DNA of 64,000 nucleotides from Nereocystis luetkeana. Taxonomy: Eukaryota > Sar > Phaeophyceae > Laminariales > Laminariaceae. The position numbers and the translations under genes were made by a program. Positions within the stretch are counted from its first letter, which is position 1; each line of letters starts with the position of its first letter. Location of the stretch: assembly GCA_031213475.1 (NCBI GenBank), contig JARUPZ010000003.1, positions 9,202,509-9,266,508 on the forward strand. The letters are read 5' to 3'. Shown one piece after another: positions 45,709 to 59,237 of the stretch. Under the pieces are notes generated by a model. It searched no databases, was not told the DNA's origin, and saw only the letters and a program-made list of their open reading frames with translations.

Positions 45709-48700
45709 GAGGTGGCACCTACAATACCGGGCATGTCTTCCAGATCAAGGGACCAGGAGAGGAAACATGGGAGTCGGTATGCAACGAACTGATAACGCAC
45801 TTCGGCAAGGGAGGGTACCGACTGCTGCGCAACAGTCGTACGCGGGTAAGAACGTACTTACTGCCCATTTCGTGTGCCCGAAGACGGAAAATAAATACTT
45901 CACTCTATTTTCATTGTTGCTTGTGCTGCGCTACCCACTACCTGGTAGACTTGACTGGCGCAAGACAACCAACAGCATCTGCGAGCGGTTTCGATTCTCG
46001 TCAGCAATTCTCATTCATCCAAGAATTATATTTTCAGCGTAATGAGAGTTTCATGTGCTCTTAGACATATTCTACATGGCGTGAGGTTCGCTCCGGAGAA
46101 TGCTGACGAGATTCGGCGGTGCTTCGCGCCCAACAGTAGTCTATATTGTGTTGGTTATGTAGCGCAAGATACCCAACGCCTCCCACGGTGTGGTCACCTC
46201 GTATATAGTGTTGTGAAAACCATGCTCTTGTCCCAAGCATACCGCATCTACGTTGGCTGATACGGCGATGCATATATATATATCTAGAGTACACGTGTAC
46301 CGGGCATACCGCAGTAGCCAAAAATTGTTCTGGGTTGGTGCCGGACCAGAGCAAGCATAGCACAGTTGGTGCCGACATCTATTCAAAGTACCAGACACTG
46401 GTACGTGTCACGCAACCTGCAGGAAGCCGAATTCCGGTCCCCGTGTCGTTTTTTTGCCTTATTTAATGCAATCTCGCCGGCAGCTACCGAAAAAGAAGGG
46501 GGATAACTCGCCTGGACTTGCTCGACACTCGAGCATCCGCGTGGAATGCGAAAGTTTCGGGCCACCCAGAGAGACCGTCAAGGCTGAAAACGCCAGTGGC
46601 CGCCGTATACGATCGTCGAAGAAGGTGATCTGCAGCCTGAAATTCTAGTGCCGATTCGGCTGGACCCCCCCCCCCCCGTGTTAGAGGAGGCGAAGTAATG
46701 CGACGTAGAGGAGTTTGGTTCTCTCCTGTAGATAATCGCGAGAAACAATATTAGCAAAAACAAAAAGTATGCAGAGCATGGAAAAAACGTACCGAGCGCC
46801 TAAAGGTTGGAGATGTCTCTGTCAGGAGTAGGAACGGTGCTCCGTCTCGAACGGGATGCGTGGTCAATGGTGAACTGGGTAAGGCAAGCAACATATGAGC
46901 GCCCCGCCCCCCTAGAGGAAGGGCACAACGTTGACTACTGAAGTGTAGGCGCATGCTACAGTATGGGTAGCGCCTGCTTTTTCCGAGGCGTCTCCGCTTG
47001 CGGACTTCTACTCCTGTTTCAACTTGTACAGCGTATCATATGTGTATGATACTTTCGCGTGCTGATCTCACATACTTTTTATTTTTTGTCTGAGGGGTAC
47101 GATTAGTTTCAGTTATAATGTGTGCTATTTACGTTCGTGTGTTTTTTCCTCCTGACGTAATAATTCACTCCAGAGTTATTGGAGCCTGGCCTGTCACCAC
47201 GGACTGCATTTTATTGTGGCGATAGGTTATTGTAAGAACATCAACAGCAACAACAACAACCTACTTCGAGGGAAAATGCAAACTTAGTCCATGCGCAATT
47301 CCATGGGCTACATAGGTATCTAACGAATGGTTGTATAACACGTGATGGGTTCAAACTATATCGGGTAGAAAGTTCGAGAGTTGAGGAGCTCCGTCAGTGA
47401 TTAATGTTCGGGCCCGCAAGTGCAACGTCTACCGTAGCGCGGGCCCGTAGGGTCTCATCATTGATTGCGGCATATCGCATCGTCTCGTCTATGGCAGCTT
47501 GGTTTTCACACGTCTCTTCGTGCCTCGCATCGACTGTTGGGTGTTTTTGCAGGTTGGCTGCGGTTTCAGGCTCAACATCAATTGGAACAAGTCGGGCACG
47601 GGCCCGACTATCGGCAAGGTGCGTCAAGCGGTGCATATGCGTCGGTACGAGTGCGCGAGGGTTGACGACATTAGTGTGTCGAACAGGCCGCCCGTATTTG
47701 CGGTCGACGGCAGGTCCTATTGGCTGTTTTGCGTAGCTTTCGTCCATGTTGACCGGAGTTTATCACCCTGAACTTCGGCGATAAGTTGAAACGTTCCTCC
47801 CGCTCGTTGTGCAGCGTCAACGAGCTCCTGACTTTTTGTGACCAAGCAGCTGAAGATCGGCTTGAGAACTATTCAAAGTCTGTTGTGCTGCTACTTGCTG
47901 CGTAGCTGTTCTGTGACAATGTGTTGCATCTCTCATGATACTTTTATCGCCGCATAGAAAAAACTTGTGACATTTGTTTTTTAATCTTCCAGGTGTGTCT
48001 GGTCCACAATCACGACCCTCCTGCGGAGGGACCAGGGCTCATGAGTTACGAGGATGTGAAGGCTTCGGAAGGCGCGATTCGGGATCTGTGCAAGACCAAC
48101 CTGACCACTGTCAAAATCTGCCGTTTCCTGGAGCGAGATAACCTCGCCCTTGGCCCTGTTGGGAGGATGCAGGCGAGAGTGGAAGTTATTGTTAATGTGT
48201 ACCCATCATCGCTGTGCTTGATTGACTCGGTGGGCCCATTCCGTCACCGCTATGTCCTGGTAGGCTTAACCCTAATACGCTTTTCGTTCGAGGGCGACAG
48301 ATACAGCAACCCTTACACGTAAAAAAACAGGCATAGTGTAAGGATGCTGTTGTTGGCACGGCGTTGCATGCTTCGCCAAGATGTTCCTCGTTATGGGCCT
48401 GTCGTTGCCAGTATACGTGCGAGTGCTGACGTCAGCTGGTGGGCATATCCAGTCCATGTTTCACCGGAACGTGCACACGTTACCGCTGTGATGCCAGATG
48501 GTGCAGTCATGTCTACGACGTGGTCCGGCCGCGACAAAATGTTTGATAGTACACTATCAAGACCTATGCCAATGGAAAAGAGAAGTCCAAGAGTTTTTTT
48601 TCAAACATATTGCTTTAAAAAAACAGCCAAAAAATTCCTCGTACCGCCGCTGTCGGAACAAAAAGAAAAAATGTTTGATTTTTTTAAGTATTTTTTCCCA

Positions 48701-51494
48701 ACGGCTGGAGGCGGCGCAATTTGTTTTTTTCTGGTTGCAAATTGTCAACACCCTGATAGAAACAAGCTCGTGCGACGATCGACGCCCGATCTCAACATAG
48801 ACGCAGCCCACGGCCAACTCTCTCGGTCTCCGGCAAGGCCAACGAATGTAGATGACGACCTCGAAGATATCAGGTGGATCCATGGTCTAGGGGGCGAGAG
48901 CTTGCCGGCGGCGTCCTACGGTATCCTCCCCAACCTGAAAAAAGGTCTATTTTTTGCCATCCGAGACGGATGGAGAAGTTGTGTCTTCTCTATTTTGCAC
49001 ACCAGCGGCCATTTGTTTTTTGTCATACGCCCGCAACATGACAGCGGCCATGGTGCGAAGACGGTGAGCCTAGGGTGGGTCGGAGCCCCTAACGAGCGCA
49101 CTCCGTTCAGAATTCATGACGCAGTCGTTGGTTTTGTCGATCGATGACTGTCAAGGACTCGGAATCTCGCCGCTTCAAACCAAACATCCGCCTGAGTTTT
49201 TCTCAAGCCGATGTTGGCCCAACATCGGCCCCAGATTTGCCTTTTTCGGGCTTTTCCAAAAGTTTGGAACTTTTTTTTTTTGTAAACGTGCCCATAGGAA
49301 GCGTGTTCTAAAAATTTCTGGAGTGTATCTTTGCAATTCAAACTATTTATTGATACTTCGCTGTACCATTGGCATAGGTCTAATACCCCCTCAGTGCATT
49401 TATCTTCCCGAGAAATATCCCAGGCCCGTCGGGGTTGGCCCTCTTGGGACATGAGAGGGGAAAGATGACTATAAAAAAGTAACGATTACAGCAACGGCCA
49501 CTGCGTGATTGGGGGAGGGTACAAATGGGTGTCGGAGTTACAATGCAATGAAGTCACGAGGCACGGGCGCAACAATATCCTACCCGCACTGCTGGGTGGT
49601 CATGCTGCTCGTGGAGGGTTTATAACGCCAAAGTTGATATTGCTTTGGTAGCTATCCCAGGGTCCCAGAGAGGATAAGGTTACGCAGGATTTACGTCAAG
49701 TGGATTTCCAGCGTTTGCCGAAAGTGGACCAAGTCGTGGACTGCTGGACAGCCCTCACATGTGTAGGACTTGCTCGTATTGCACCCCGCGCCCGACCTCC
49801 TGTTGGGGACTGCACGGATTGTAGTACACTATATCTCCACCTGAATCCGTGGGTAGGAAACAAACGTCCGCAGGTACTTACGCCGCCAACGGGGTGCGTG
49901 CAAACACTTCGATCAATATTCGTCGAACCCAGCCATGACTGATACCCTGTCGTTTTCACGTGCCTTTGTTTTTACTCGCAATCCGGCACCGCAGGTGGCG
50001 AATGCAGTGAGGAGGATCCGAGCGGAAACGAACGACGCACAAAATGGCAGTGAGGACCGTGTGTCGATCAACCAGGACACCCAGAAAAATATTGAGCCTC
50101 CCGCGGAGAGTGCGGTCGGGCATTCCTTTGCCATCGGGGGCGCAGAATGGGAGGAGGGGCACAGTGCGAAACGTGTGGTGGCAGCAATCGTGTACGCCGA
50201 CCTCATGGCCGTGGGGAAGAAGTTCGCGACCCAAGCGTCCAGTCAGGTGCGCACCTTGGAGGCCGCCGAGAGGATTATATTGGAGCTAAAGGCCGCCTTT
50301 GACGTAGCGCTAACGACAGAGCTGGCCGCCGCCAAGCGTGCAGACGCGAAATCGAAGGTGGTCTCCTCGGGCGCCCTTCCCCCCGCTTCTCGCAAGACTG
50401 TCGCTCCAGCAACTGCGCGCGCCATCTCAGCAACCGCAAGCGCCCGAGCGTCCGCACCTGCGGGCAAGCGCGGGCGCGGGGTGAGTGGAGGGAGGGCTCT
50501 GGGGGGTTGTAGGGGGCGGGGAGGGCGGGGACGACAGGGAAGGCGGGGCGGGCGGGGCGGGCAAGCGGCGCCCTTGTGTGTTCACGAGGAAATACTCGAC
50601 AGAGGAAGTGGGAGCCCTGATAACGTCGATGGTGCTGAGAAAGGTGCTGATAAGACGGCCGCTTCTACAAGACCTGCTGCGCCAGAATTCAACCACGTTG
50701 GCGGAATGGGTGGCGTTGGCGTACTTCCTGAAGGACCAGCCGCTGTTGCAGCGTCGTCTCAGAATGTCCCCACTGGAGCCATCGATGTTGCTATCGACGC
50801 CGGTCTGAACAACGGGGATGTAAACTTGCCTGGGGAGTGCCCGAGCACAGATTCTCGTCAGGCGACAGGGGCAACCGGCTCCGCCTTTCATCCTGGAAGA
50901 GTCGGCCGAAGAGACTGCCCCCTCCCACCATCCGGCCGCTGCAACATTGAGACGATTGCTGGGGTTGGCAGCTGTGGGTCCGACCAGGCGTGGAGTGGCG
51001 TTGGAAATGTTGGTAGTGGCCATGGCTCCAATCGGGCGTGGGGCGGTGGTGATGGTCATGGAGGCCATGTGGTGGGGATTGGTGGGAGTGTTGGTGTTGG
51101 CTTCGATGGCTCCAATCGGGCTGGGAGTGATGGTGTAGGAGTCGGCCAAGGCTCCATTCAGCTAGGGAGTGGTGGTAGCGTTGGTGACCATGGCTCCGGC
51201 CTGGCGCGGAAGGGTTGTGGTGTTAGCGGATACGGCTCCGATCAGTCAGGGAGGGGTGATGGTGTTGGTGTCTATCGCTTCGGTAACGAGGGTAGTGTTG
51301 GAGTTGGCGTAGGCAGTGGCGGTGTTGGTGTTGGTTCCGACAGCAATCAAGTCGGGAGTGGTGGTGGAGGTGTCTATGACAGAGCGGCTTCGTCAGGCAT
51401 GACCGTATCTGAAGATATCTGCTCTCCTCTCCGTTCCAAGGAAGTCGGATCGGCCAAACGACGTAAAAGCTCAAGGGTAGAGGGTAGAGGGTAG
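45709..51494 (+). CDS. FAR1/MULE-type zinc-domain protein with Gly-rich tail (unit B)
   Basis: Second copy of the gene at 25,599-31,384. Exons: 45,709-45,845, 46,484-46,624, 47,553-47,618, 47,993-about 48,172, 49,995-51,494. The only coding difference I see is in the first visible exon: the Asp of SVCDEL in unit A is Asn in unit B (45,783). Splice sites and the long last exon are unchanged, so both copies look equally able to be expressed. Confidence 0.62.
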
Positions 51495-53636
51495 AGGGAA
51501 GCGCCTTGGTCTTGTGCGTCAGCCGCTTTCACGTAACGAATGATAAGCTCATTCGCACAGTTCTATCCCTAGTACGGATCCTGCTAAATCGGAATATTGC
51601 GTAGTCGGCAATTGCTGCCATGCATTTTGCGGGAGGTTCGCTGTTCACTTTCTCCGTTGTCAGGTGTGAAGTGTGCATACACACATCATAGGCATATATT
51701 TCGGCAGCCCCACCAATGCTTACTATTTTTTTTACTTCTTTGCTGTTAACTGTACATCGAGAGGGGGCGCTTCGGAACACTTTCCACTCTACTCACTTAT
51801 GGTGCGCATCACTGTTTGTGCCACGATGCGACCACACCATTTAGGTCTAGCTTCGATCGAGGTACGTCGTACGTAGACACCAGGTAGATAGATTTGTGTA
51901 GTTGGTATTCCCCATTTAATTTGAAAGCGATTTTCTTGCAAATATGCACAGAGTGGGGGGTTGCGCAACTGCCTGTGGTTTGCAGGGACGAGGAAGGCCA
52001 GCAAATATTAACAGATACCAGGTACCAGGTATTAATAGCAAGATTGCAAGGCGACCCACTCGAAGACGAAGAACGAGCACAGACACATACGTAGATGATA
52101 CGAAGACAGCAGTGCGAACAGAGAAAAAACGGAAAGGCGAGAAATACGTCGCGGAGGGCTGTTGCTTTGGCCGAAAAATACGCTTGGTTGCCCCTTGGGT
52201 CTGTTCGGAGTGGCAGTTCCCAACCGAAGTCTTTCCCCTATTAAACCCCAACTCCAACCCTCCCCACCACCCCGATCGTCATTCACGCACGCAAGTACTC
52301 GCACGGTGCGCGTTTGTCGAGACTGATCAAGTGGCTTGGGTGACGAACGAAACGTGTTACCTATTAATGGGCTTGATGTTACATTGCCGCTGCTTGCTGG
52401 TGTGTGTGTTTTCATTTGTATATAAATTGTATCTGCGTTCTAGCTTTCAAGTGACTAGGTGTATATACGTACGACCTCAGAGTCTATTGTTTTTGGCCGC
52501 TTCCGTACGGTTCTGAAAATATTGGACAAACAAATTCCTCCATACATGAGCATCTGTCTAATAATAGGGAACAGCAAGGCAACGCATATCGTTGGCCCTG
52601 TGCATTACTGATTTTCCTTTAACTTCGCGGGTTTCGTATGATTTTCTTGTCCGGTCGATTTTGGACACAAGGTACCACACCTCAGATCATCGATTCCCTC
52701 TTGATCTACTCCATTTTTCAAGGCAGATAAATCCGAGCATAGATCTACGATCGTACTGCTGTAGTACTATCCCAAAAATGGTATGATCTACAGCAGGAGG
52801 AGCTGGTCTTGTCGGGTAGGACCCATATAATCCGCACGACGACCTACAGCACAGCAGAAGTAAGAAGATGTATGCTTCCTGGGTTGGATACGCACGTACT
52901 ATGCAGATCCTGCACAACCTCTAACTATACGGCAAACGGGGAACTAGGACGATGTGTCCGAGGTGTGCAAGGTGCAAGGTACCCCTCGATCTTCCGTTCT
53001 TCCAATTTCCTATGATGTGCGTGATGTGTGTTTTCATCACCTCCAACAAACGCAAGTGTTTGTTTTTGAAAGAAACAAATCAAGGTACTTGGTACAGGTT
53101 GTATGTGCCGGTACTCTACATTCAATTCCAATGGTGCACGTACCAGCAGCCACTGGATATTTCATATTTCTCCTTCTATTTAGGTGTATCTTGTGAATAG
53201 AGCAAACGCAATGTTGCCGAGGTATCATAGGCGCACACATCATACCGCCGGGTAAACCGTGAGTTGGTGTGCCGTGGTGTGTGCTTCAAACTGGGCTATG
53301 ACGGTAAAAAAAACTCACACGTAGCCCATAGCTTCGAACACACCGGGTCTTTTAAACTAATTCGCACTGTCAATATACCGCCTCCTAATACTCTGAACTC
53401 CCCACCAGTTTCTTTTCCGTAACAATTCCCTCTCTCGCCCGCAGCGGTACGTAGCTGTGCCTTGCCGGTTGGGTGTTTGATTCATCAAGAGGACGCGGTT
53501 GTATCATCTTGAATATCTAGTCGAACTTTTCTGCGCGTGCTGTTCGGGATTCTCGTGCTCTCGGGATAGTTAAATCGCAAGGAGAAGCCGCCTTGCGTCG
53601 CAAGCAAAGACACAACAGGAGCAGCCAGGAGTCAGG
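51495..53636. other. spacer between the FAR1-like gene and beta-adaptin (unit B)
   Basis: Same content as 31,385-33,525, with one extra base. Nothing recognisable as a gene. Confidence 0.5.
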
Positions 53637-54501
53637 ATGGCGGGCAGAGCTGTGCGGGCACCGGGAGGAAGCGACTGGCGGCTCTTTACAACAACGAAAA
53701 AAGGTACCCGTGGTGGAAGAGAGCAATATGCGTAAATCACGGAAGCACCTTGCCTGTTGTTGTCTGTGGGGCTTGGTCGGCACGATGCCGAGATTTGTTC
53801 CTCTCTTTCGAAGAGCCGGCATTCCGATAAGGACGCTGCTGGAACACTCCCAGCTCCCAGCAGATGTTCCGCCCCACCGCCCTGTTGATGAGGTGACGTC
53901 TTACATGGGCAATCAGGGCTTTTGTCGTATATTCCAGGTAAACATCGTCCGACACCTGTCAGGGAGACCTATGGACTGCTGTGGGGTAACAGGGCAGATG
54001 TGTTCCATCTTCGCTTATCCTCCGAAAGAACGGCTGTGCGCGGCGGTTCCCTCTGCCTGGCTTCGGGCCTTGGGGAAGTTGTCATGGATGATGGGACTTC
54101 TCAACACCCTGTTTTACATCCGAAGTTCCTGGAGATGGTTCATCTGATGACGATGCATCCAAAGGGTGCACACGCGGTAAACCTGCGGATACAGACAGCA
54201 GCAGTGGAACATGGTTGGGCTGAATGCAGATAGTCTCTCTGCACCCCGAACTGTTTGTTGTGTTTCTGTGTTGTGACCGTCACCCGCCAGTTTACGAGTT
54301 ACGAGTTCGTATATACCGCGTGCATAACAGCTTCCAGTATCGTAGTGTGAATTCGCCGTTCGCTGGATTTTTTCGATATTTGTATCATGATACTATTAAT
54401 ATTAGTAGTGGTATTAAATATCATACGAGTATTGGCGTACGAGAGGTATTTCTTCTCGTATCGCGGGTCGTCGTTCGGACGCGACCGGTGTAAAACGACT
54501 T

Positions 54502-54503
54502 TG

Positions 54504-54583
<80 letters not shown>

Positions 54584-54585
54584 CC
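54502..54585 (+). repeat. (TGCC)21 microsatellite (unit B)
   Basis: Same pure TGCC tract in the second unit. Confidence 0.97.
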
Positions 54586-55216
54586 GCCTTCTGCCTGCTG
54601 CATGCCTCCAAATTCCGCCGCCGTTTCGACGTGTGCAGTCTGCAGTCTGCCAGTGTAGTCGGTATATAGTCTGTAGCTCTAAAGCCTACCAGTACTCGTA
54701 TCATAGCTCTAAATGTGAAGGTTTACTTGGTACGTCACACACTGCTGGATATAAAGAGCAGACTGGAGCAACGACAACAAGCGATTACCCTGGGCATCTA
54801 TACGTACCTGCACTCGGTAATCGCACGAAGGCCCATATTTTACTACTGCTGCGCTTAGGCATGTGGGCCTTGCTGGGCCTCAGGAAACAACGCGTTCGAC
54901 GCTAGGCAACAGTCACTGACGTGTTGCTGCTGTAAGTACTGCCCGGCTCGGGTCAGTTGCAAATTCGCGCGTTTCTATTACGGAACGGAACGACTGCGGC
55001 CTACATACCTCCTGGTGCAGAAGACGGGGTCGGGATTCAGGCTCCCTTCCCCGCCTCTGATGCAGGCGCTTCTATTTGCATGCTGGCGCTCAAGCTGTTC
55101 TCTGCGCTATTTGTGCCCAGCCACCGAAGTTTTGGCGCCACCCGCACCTCCGTTTACATTATCCTGCTCCCTGTTGCCTGCCTTCTTGCCTGCCTGCCTT
55201 CATTTGTTCCTTCCCT

Positions 55217-55378
55217 CCTTCCTTCCTTCCTTCCTTCCTTCCTTCCTTCCTTCCTTCCTTCCTTCCTTCCTTCCTTCCTTCCTTCCTTCCTTCCTTCCTT
55301 CCTTCCTTCCTTCCTTCCTTCCTTCCTTCCTTCCTTCCTTCCTTCCTTCCTTCCTTCCTTCCTTCCTTTCTTCCTTCC
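55217..55378 (+). repeat. (TTCC)n microsatellite (unit B)
   Basis: About 162 bases; the shorter allele of the tract at 35,106-35,291. Confidence 0.97.
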
Positions 55379-58300
55379 TGCCTTCCTGCGTGTGGTGCAT
55401 TCGTTTCGTCGCTTTTTCTACGTTTGTACTGCCGCGACGGGACACTCTGTGGCTTTGTGCGCGAGCCAGGCGAGACTCATGAGCTCCGCGAGGAGCTCAA
55501 CTCTCCCAACCGCGACAAGAAGAAGGATGCTATCAAGAAGGTGAGTAAGCGGGATCAACACCATTTTTTCCCCCTGTTTTTTCGTTTGCGAGACGGCCCA
55601 AGGGCTGCCGGCGCGGTGCAGACAGCGCAGGCCGCTTTGCATGTGCCCACGTCGGTCTATTGTCGCAAGGTTAAGGTTTCCCTTGAGGATGCGGTTGGCT
55701 TGAATTCCGGGCGTGTCGCGAGTTGAAAAGGGGGGACACTAGCGTTCACATGTCTTACGAGCGTGTGTGAAGTTGGCTGCGGTTCGTTGTGCCGCTGCTG
55801 TTGGACTGCTGTGCTCTGCGCCGGTGCCTTGAATTCCAGAGAAAGTTCGGGTTTAATCCGCCCAGATTGTAGGATGGCATACACACGCGGACACACGGAA
55901 GCATCGTTCGTGCATGACATCAAGGGAGAATCTTGAAGCGTGGCTGCTGGTGTACCGTGGCTGCCTCAAACAACAGCGTTTTTGAGGGTGGCGTGGTACG
56001 GCAAATACAGCAGCGGAGCAAAATAAGCTGCTGGCAATTTTTGGGTTTCCATGGCCCTGCTCGGCTCGGCGGGCGAAACTCAGTTTCCTTGAACAGGAGG
56101 TGGCTCGCGCGACTTTGGGCGCCCAAAGCAAGCGCCACGGAGCTCGGCTGAGGCCCAAATGTGTGCCGTAGTTGAAGTGCGGGGCGTCTGCGTGTTCCGC
56201 AACCGGAAGCGCGAGAAAAGACCTGCGAGCGGCGGAGGAAAGCCTCCAAATGTGCAAAACGAAATATGTTTTTGGTACCTGTACAAAGAGGAATGCGTGG
56301 TAGAGACTTCGCGTTGTGTAGACAGCATGGGTGCTTACTACCGCTGTATGTACCATGTACCAGTATTCTGGTAGTATGTGTTCGTTAATTTATCTTTATG
56401 CGCCAATATCCGTTGCATATGTGTCGACACAGATAGCTGTTGCCGGAGCGCACTACTGTTACTAACTACAGTAGGCCATTCATCAACTCCGTCTAGAACG
56501 AGCAAGCCTCGCCTGTCAGTTAGCGTGCGCCGTCTGCCGTCGCAGCGTCACTCGAGCGCATGGTGATACACGTCGCTTCACAATGGTCTTGAGACGGGAA
56601 CACCCGCACCCGCGGTGTTGCCGGCCCGGGCAGTGCGTGAGCCCTCTCGTTTATCGACAGCGATGTCGACCGGTGCTTTTGGACGCGACGCGCGGGTAGC
56701 TACTTTAGCTGCCATGCCGGCAGTGCCAAGGAAACGCTACGCCAAGAGTTAATAAAACAGTACTAAAAATAGTACCTGTTAGTCTGGTTGTGTCACTGGC
56801 TGCGGATAGAAAAACCTATCTGTCGTCGTTCGGGCGATGGCGGCGCCGCGCAAGGCGTCAACTTGGGCCCATTTGCCTAACCGTTCCCGGACGTTTCTAG
56901 CCTGCGGGTAGAATGTTCCCTGCAGACAGAGCAGCTCATTTGACGGAACGTCTACGTGTCGGAACCAAACAGAGCCACCACGTCCAGGCTAATTTACACA
57001 TTCATACGTATCCATCGCCTGGCGAGTCTTGTAGCGGGGTCTCGCCCCCCCTGCTCCCCCCCCCACCCCCCCTATGCCCCCTTCCCTCCCCCTCCCTACC
57101 AGCACCTCGACTTCCTATCCGCCGACATATTCCAACCACATTATGAGACTACTGCTGTACTGTACGAAGCATACGATGCGTGCGTTTCAACGAATTTGCT
57201 GCCGACAGGTCATTGCGAACATGACCGCAGGGAAGGACGTGGCCATGCTTTTCACAGACGTCATCAACTGCATCCAGACGGGTGAGAGAGCGGTGTCTAA
57301 ACTGCAGCCCCCACCCCCGCTTCGGGTTTCGTCGGAGGCGTGTTTGGCGGACTTACTTTCGTGCTTTCTGCGTGTTTTGTCGGTTTCGGTATCGCGACAA
57401 AATGTTAGCTCCTCATGACCGCAGTTTCGTGCGGATAGACCCGCGTACAGACAGCAGCAAGGCCCGAAGAAGGACGGAGCTTGTGCACACGACTCCGACA
57501 CCTGTTTGGGTCAGCTTCGAAAATAGAGCCGGTGTAGCAGCCCCGCACCGCTACCACCCGCGCGTCGCGAAACGTTGTCGCCTCGATGAGCCTTGGCCCG
57601 CCTTGCTTAGAGCACTTTCGTGACGAGGGAAAACCCCGTGCACGTTCGCGGCCGAACGGCGGTCGCCCAACTGATGTAAGCACCAATTTTGATATTTTTG
57701 AGATTCACGTGTTTTTTAGTGTTCGTTTTTTTGCGTTTTTATGAGTGCTTCCGTCGAAACTGGCAATTGAGACTGGCGGACGAGCCACGGCGTTTGCTCA
57801 CGTCTCGACGACAAAGACCACGTACCTCCTGCTGTTGACGACGAGAGCGCTGGAATATGGCGGCGAAAAAGGTGCCGTTTGGTGGCGTAACGCTCTCCAG
57901 GTGGTGCCCACGTCGCGAGGCTGTATACATTTTGAGGGTCGGTCGGCCGTTCAAGGGAAGTTTGTCTCACCTGTACGAAGGAGTCCAAGCCGTCCTTTTG
58001 GATAGGGTCGATTGAACACCGAACCCATACCCCCCCCCCTCTGCCCTCCCTTCCACGCGACGGTATTGACCTCTCGCGTCGTCCGAAACCACCCCTCCCC
58101 GACAACGACTACGGCACCTGCGCCGCCGCGCCGGGAGCAGAGAACATCGAGCTGAAGAAGCTGGTGTACCCGTACCTGATCAACTACGCCGAGACGCAGC
58201 CGGAGCTGACCCTGCTCGCGGTGAAGACGTTCGTGAAGGACGCCAACGACCCGAACCAGCTCATCCGCGCCCTGGCGCTGCGCGCGATGGGCTGCATCCG

Positions 58301-58702
58301 GGCGGAGAAGATCATGGAGTACCTGTGCGAGCCGTTGAGGAAAGCACTTCGCGACGAGGCAAGGACGGCCGCGCGCTGGACACCTGACGGAGTACTTTTG
58401 TTTTGCGGCTGTATCTATTGAGTTGTGCATTTTTACGTACTGTAGTACTGTGTCCTCTTACCTCTTCTTTTTGTGTGCTGTTTGCTGTTGCTGTTGTGAT
58501 CGTTGTTGCTGTTGCGTTTGCTTTTTTTTTGTGTGTCTTGTCATGCTCGTGGCTTGTCGCTCGCGGCGTTGCAGGCGTGCCCACGCCGTGGCTTCATGTT
58601 TTGTGTCCCCGCGTTGGTGTTAAGACAGAAAACTGCTGCCCGATGACTTCTTGTTGACGCCCGCTGGCCCGTGAACCGCCCCCCGCTCTCTTACGGGCTC
58701 TT

Positions 58703-58734
<32 letters not shown>

Positions 58735-58735
58735 G
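58703..58735 (+). repeat. (TTG)11 microsatellite (unit B)
   Basis: Second-unit copy of the TTG tract. Confidence 0.95.
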
Positions 58736-59176
58736 CGTTTGCGAATCCGTTTGCGTGTCCCCGTGTTATCGGCATGTGTTCGCAGGACCCTTACGTGCGC
58801 AAGACCGCCGCGGTGTGTGTGGTGAAGCTGATCGACATCAACGCCGACCTCGTGGAGGACCAGGGGCTCCTGCAGATCCTCAGGGACCTCATCTGCGACC
58901 CCAATCCGACGGTGTGAAGCGGGCTCGCGAGCTCCCCCAGTCTGTTTGTGTGCCCTTCCGTCCGTCCGCTCATCCTTTTGGTTTTGTTTTTTTGTCCTCA
59001 CCCATGAAAGCGAGGGCTGGATGGCCCGCCATCCTCTCCCTTCTTCGTGCCTTGACCTTGTTTTACCCTGCTGCCTGCCGTTAGACCGTGTCGGCCCGTT
59101 GTACGGCTACTGGTGGGGCTGGAAGGTTTTCGCGGTTGTCGTTGATTGGTTGGTCCCGCTGCTCTCGGCGCTCTGT

Positions 59177-59237
59177 CCTCCGATCGGTCGCCCACACATT
59201 ACTACTCCATCAGATACTGACCTCCGATCGGTCGCCC
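59177..59237 (+). other. unit B/C junction, identical to the A/B junction
   Basis: Same join, with the 17-base copy at 59,177-59,193 and the native one at 59,221-59,237. Identity of the two joins shows that both units descend from one rearrangement followed by copy-number increase. Confidence 0.92.

Larger units (their letters stand above)
53637..58911 (+). pseudogene. beta-adaptin, first five exons only (unit B)
   Basis: Copy of the unit A fragment. Exons: 53,637-53,703, 55,470-55,540, 57,209-57,281, 58,141-58,358, 58,786-58,911. Exons appear identical to unit A. Intron 1 is 24 bases shorter because of the TTCC microsatellite. It is cut at 59,191 by the same junction. A third copy, expected beyond the window, should run on into the native 3' half of the gene. 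Confidence 0.92.
39105..59191 (+). repeat. amplified unit B (20,087 bases)
   Basis: Tandem copy of unit A. Length differs through a few small indels and a TTCC microsatellite shorter by 24 bases. Sequence identity is well above 99%; most differences lie in the first 5.3 kb. Confidence 0.97.

Noticed and set aside
19003-59191. The tandem copies as a pure assembly artefact
   Set aside because: Set aside as the main reading because the units have consistent private variants and a specific junction insert, but it cannot be excluded without reads.
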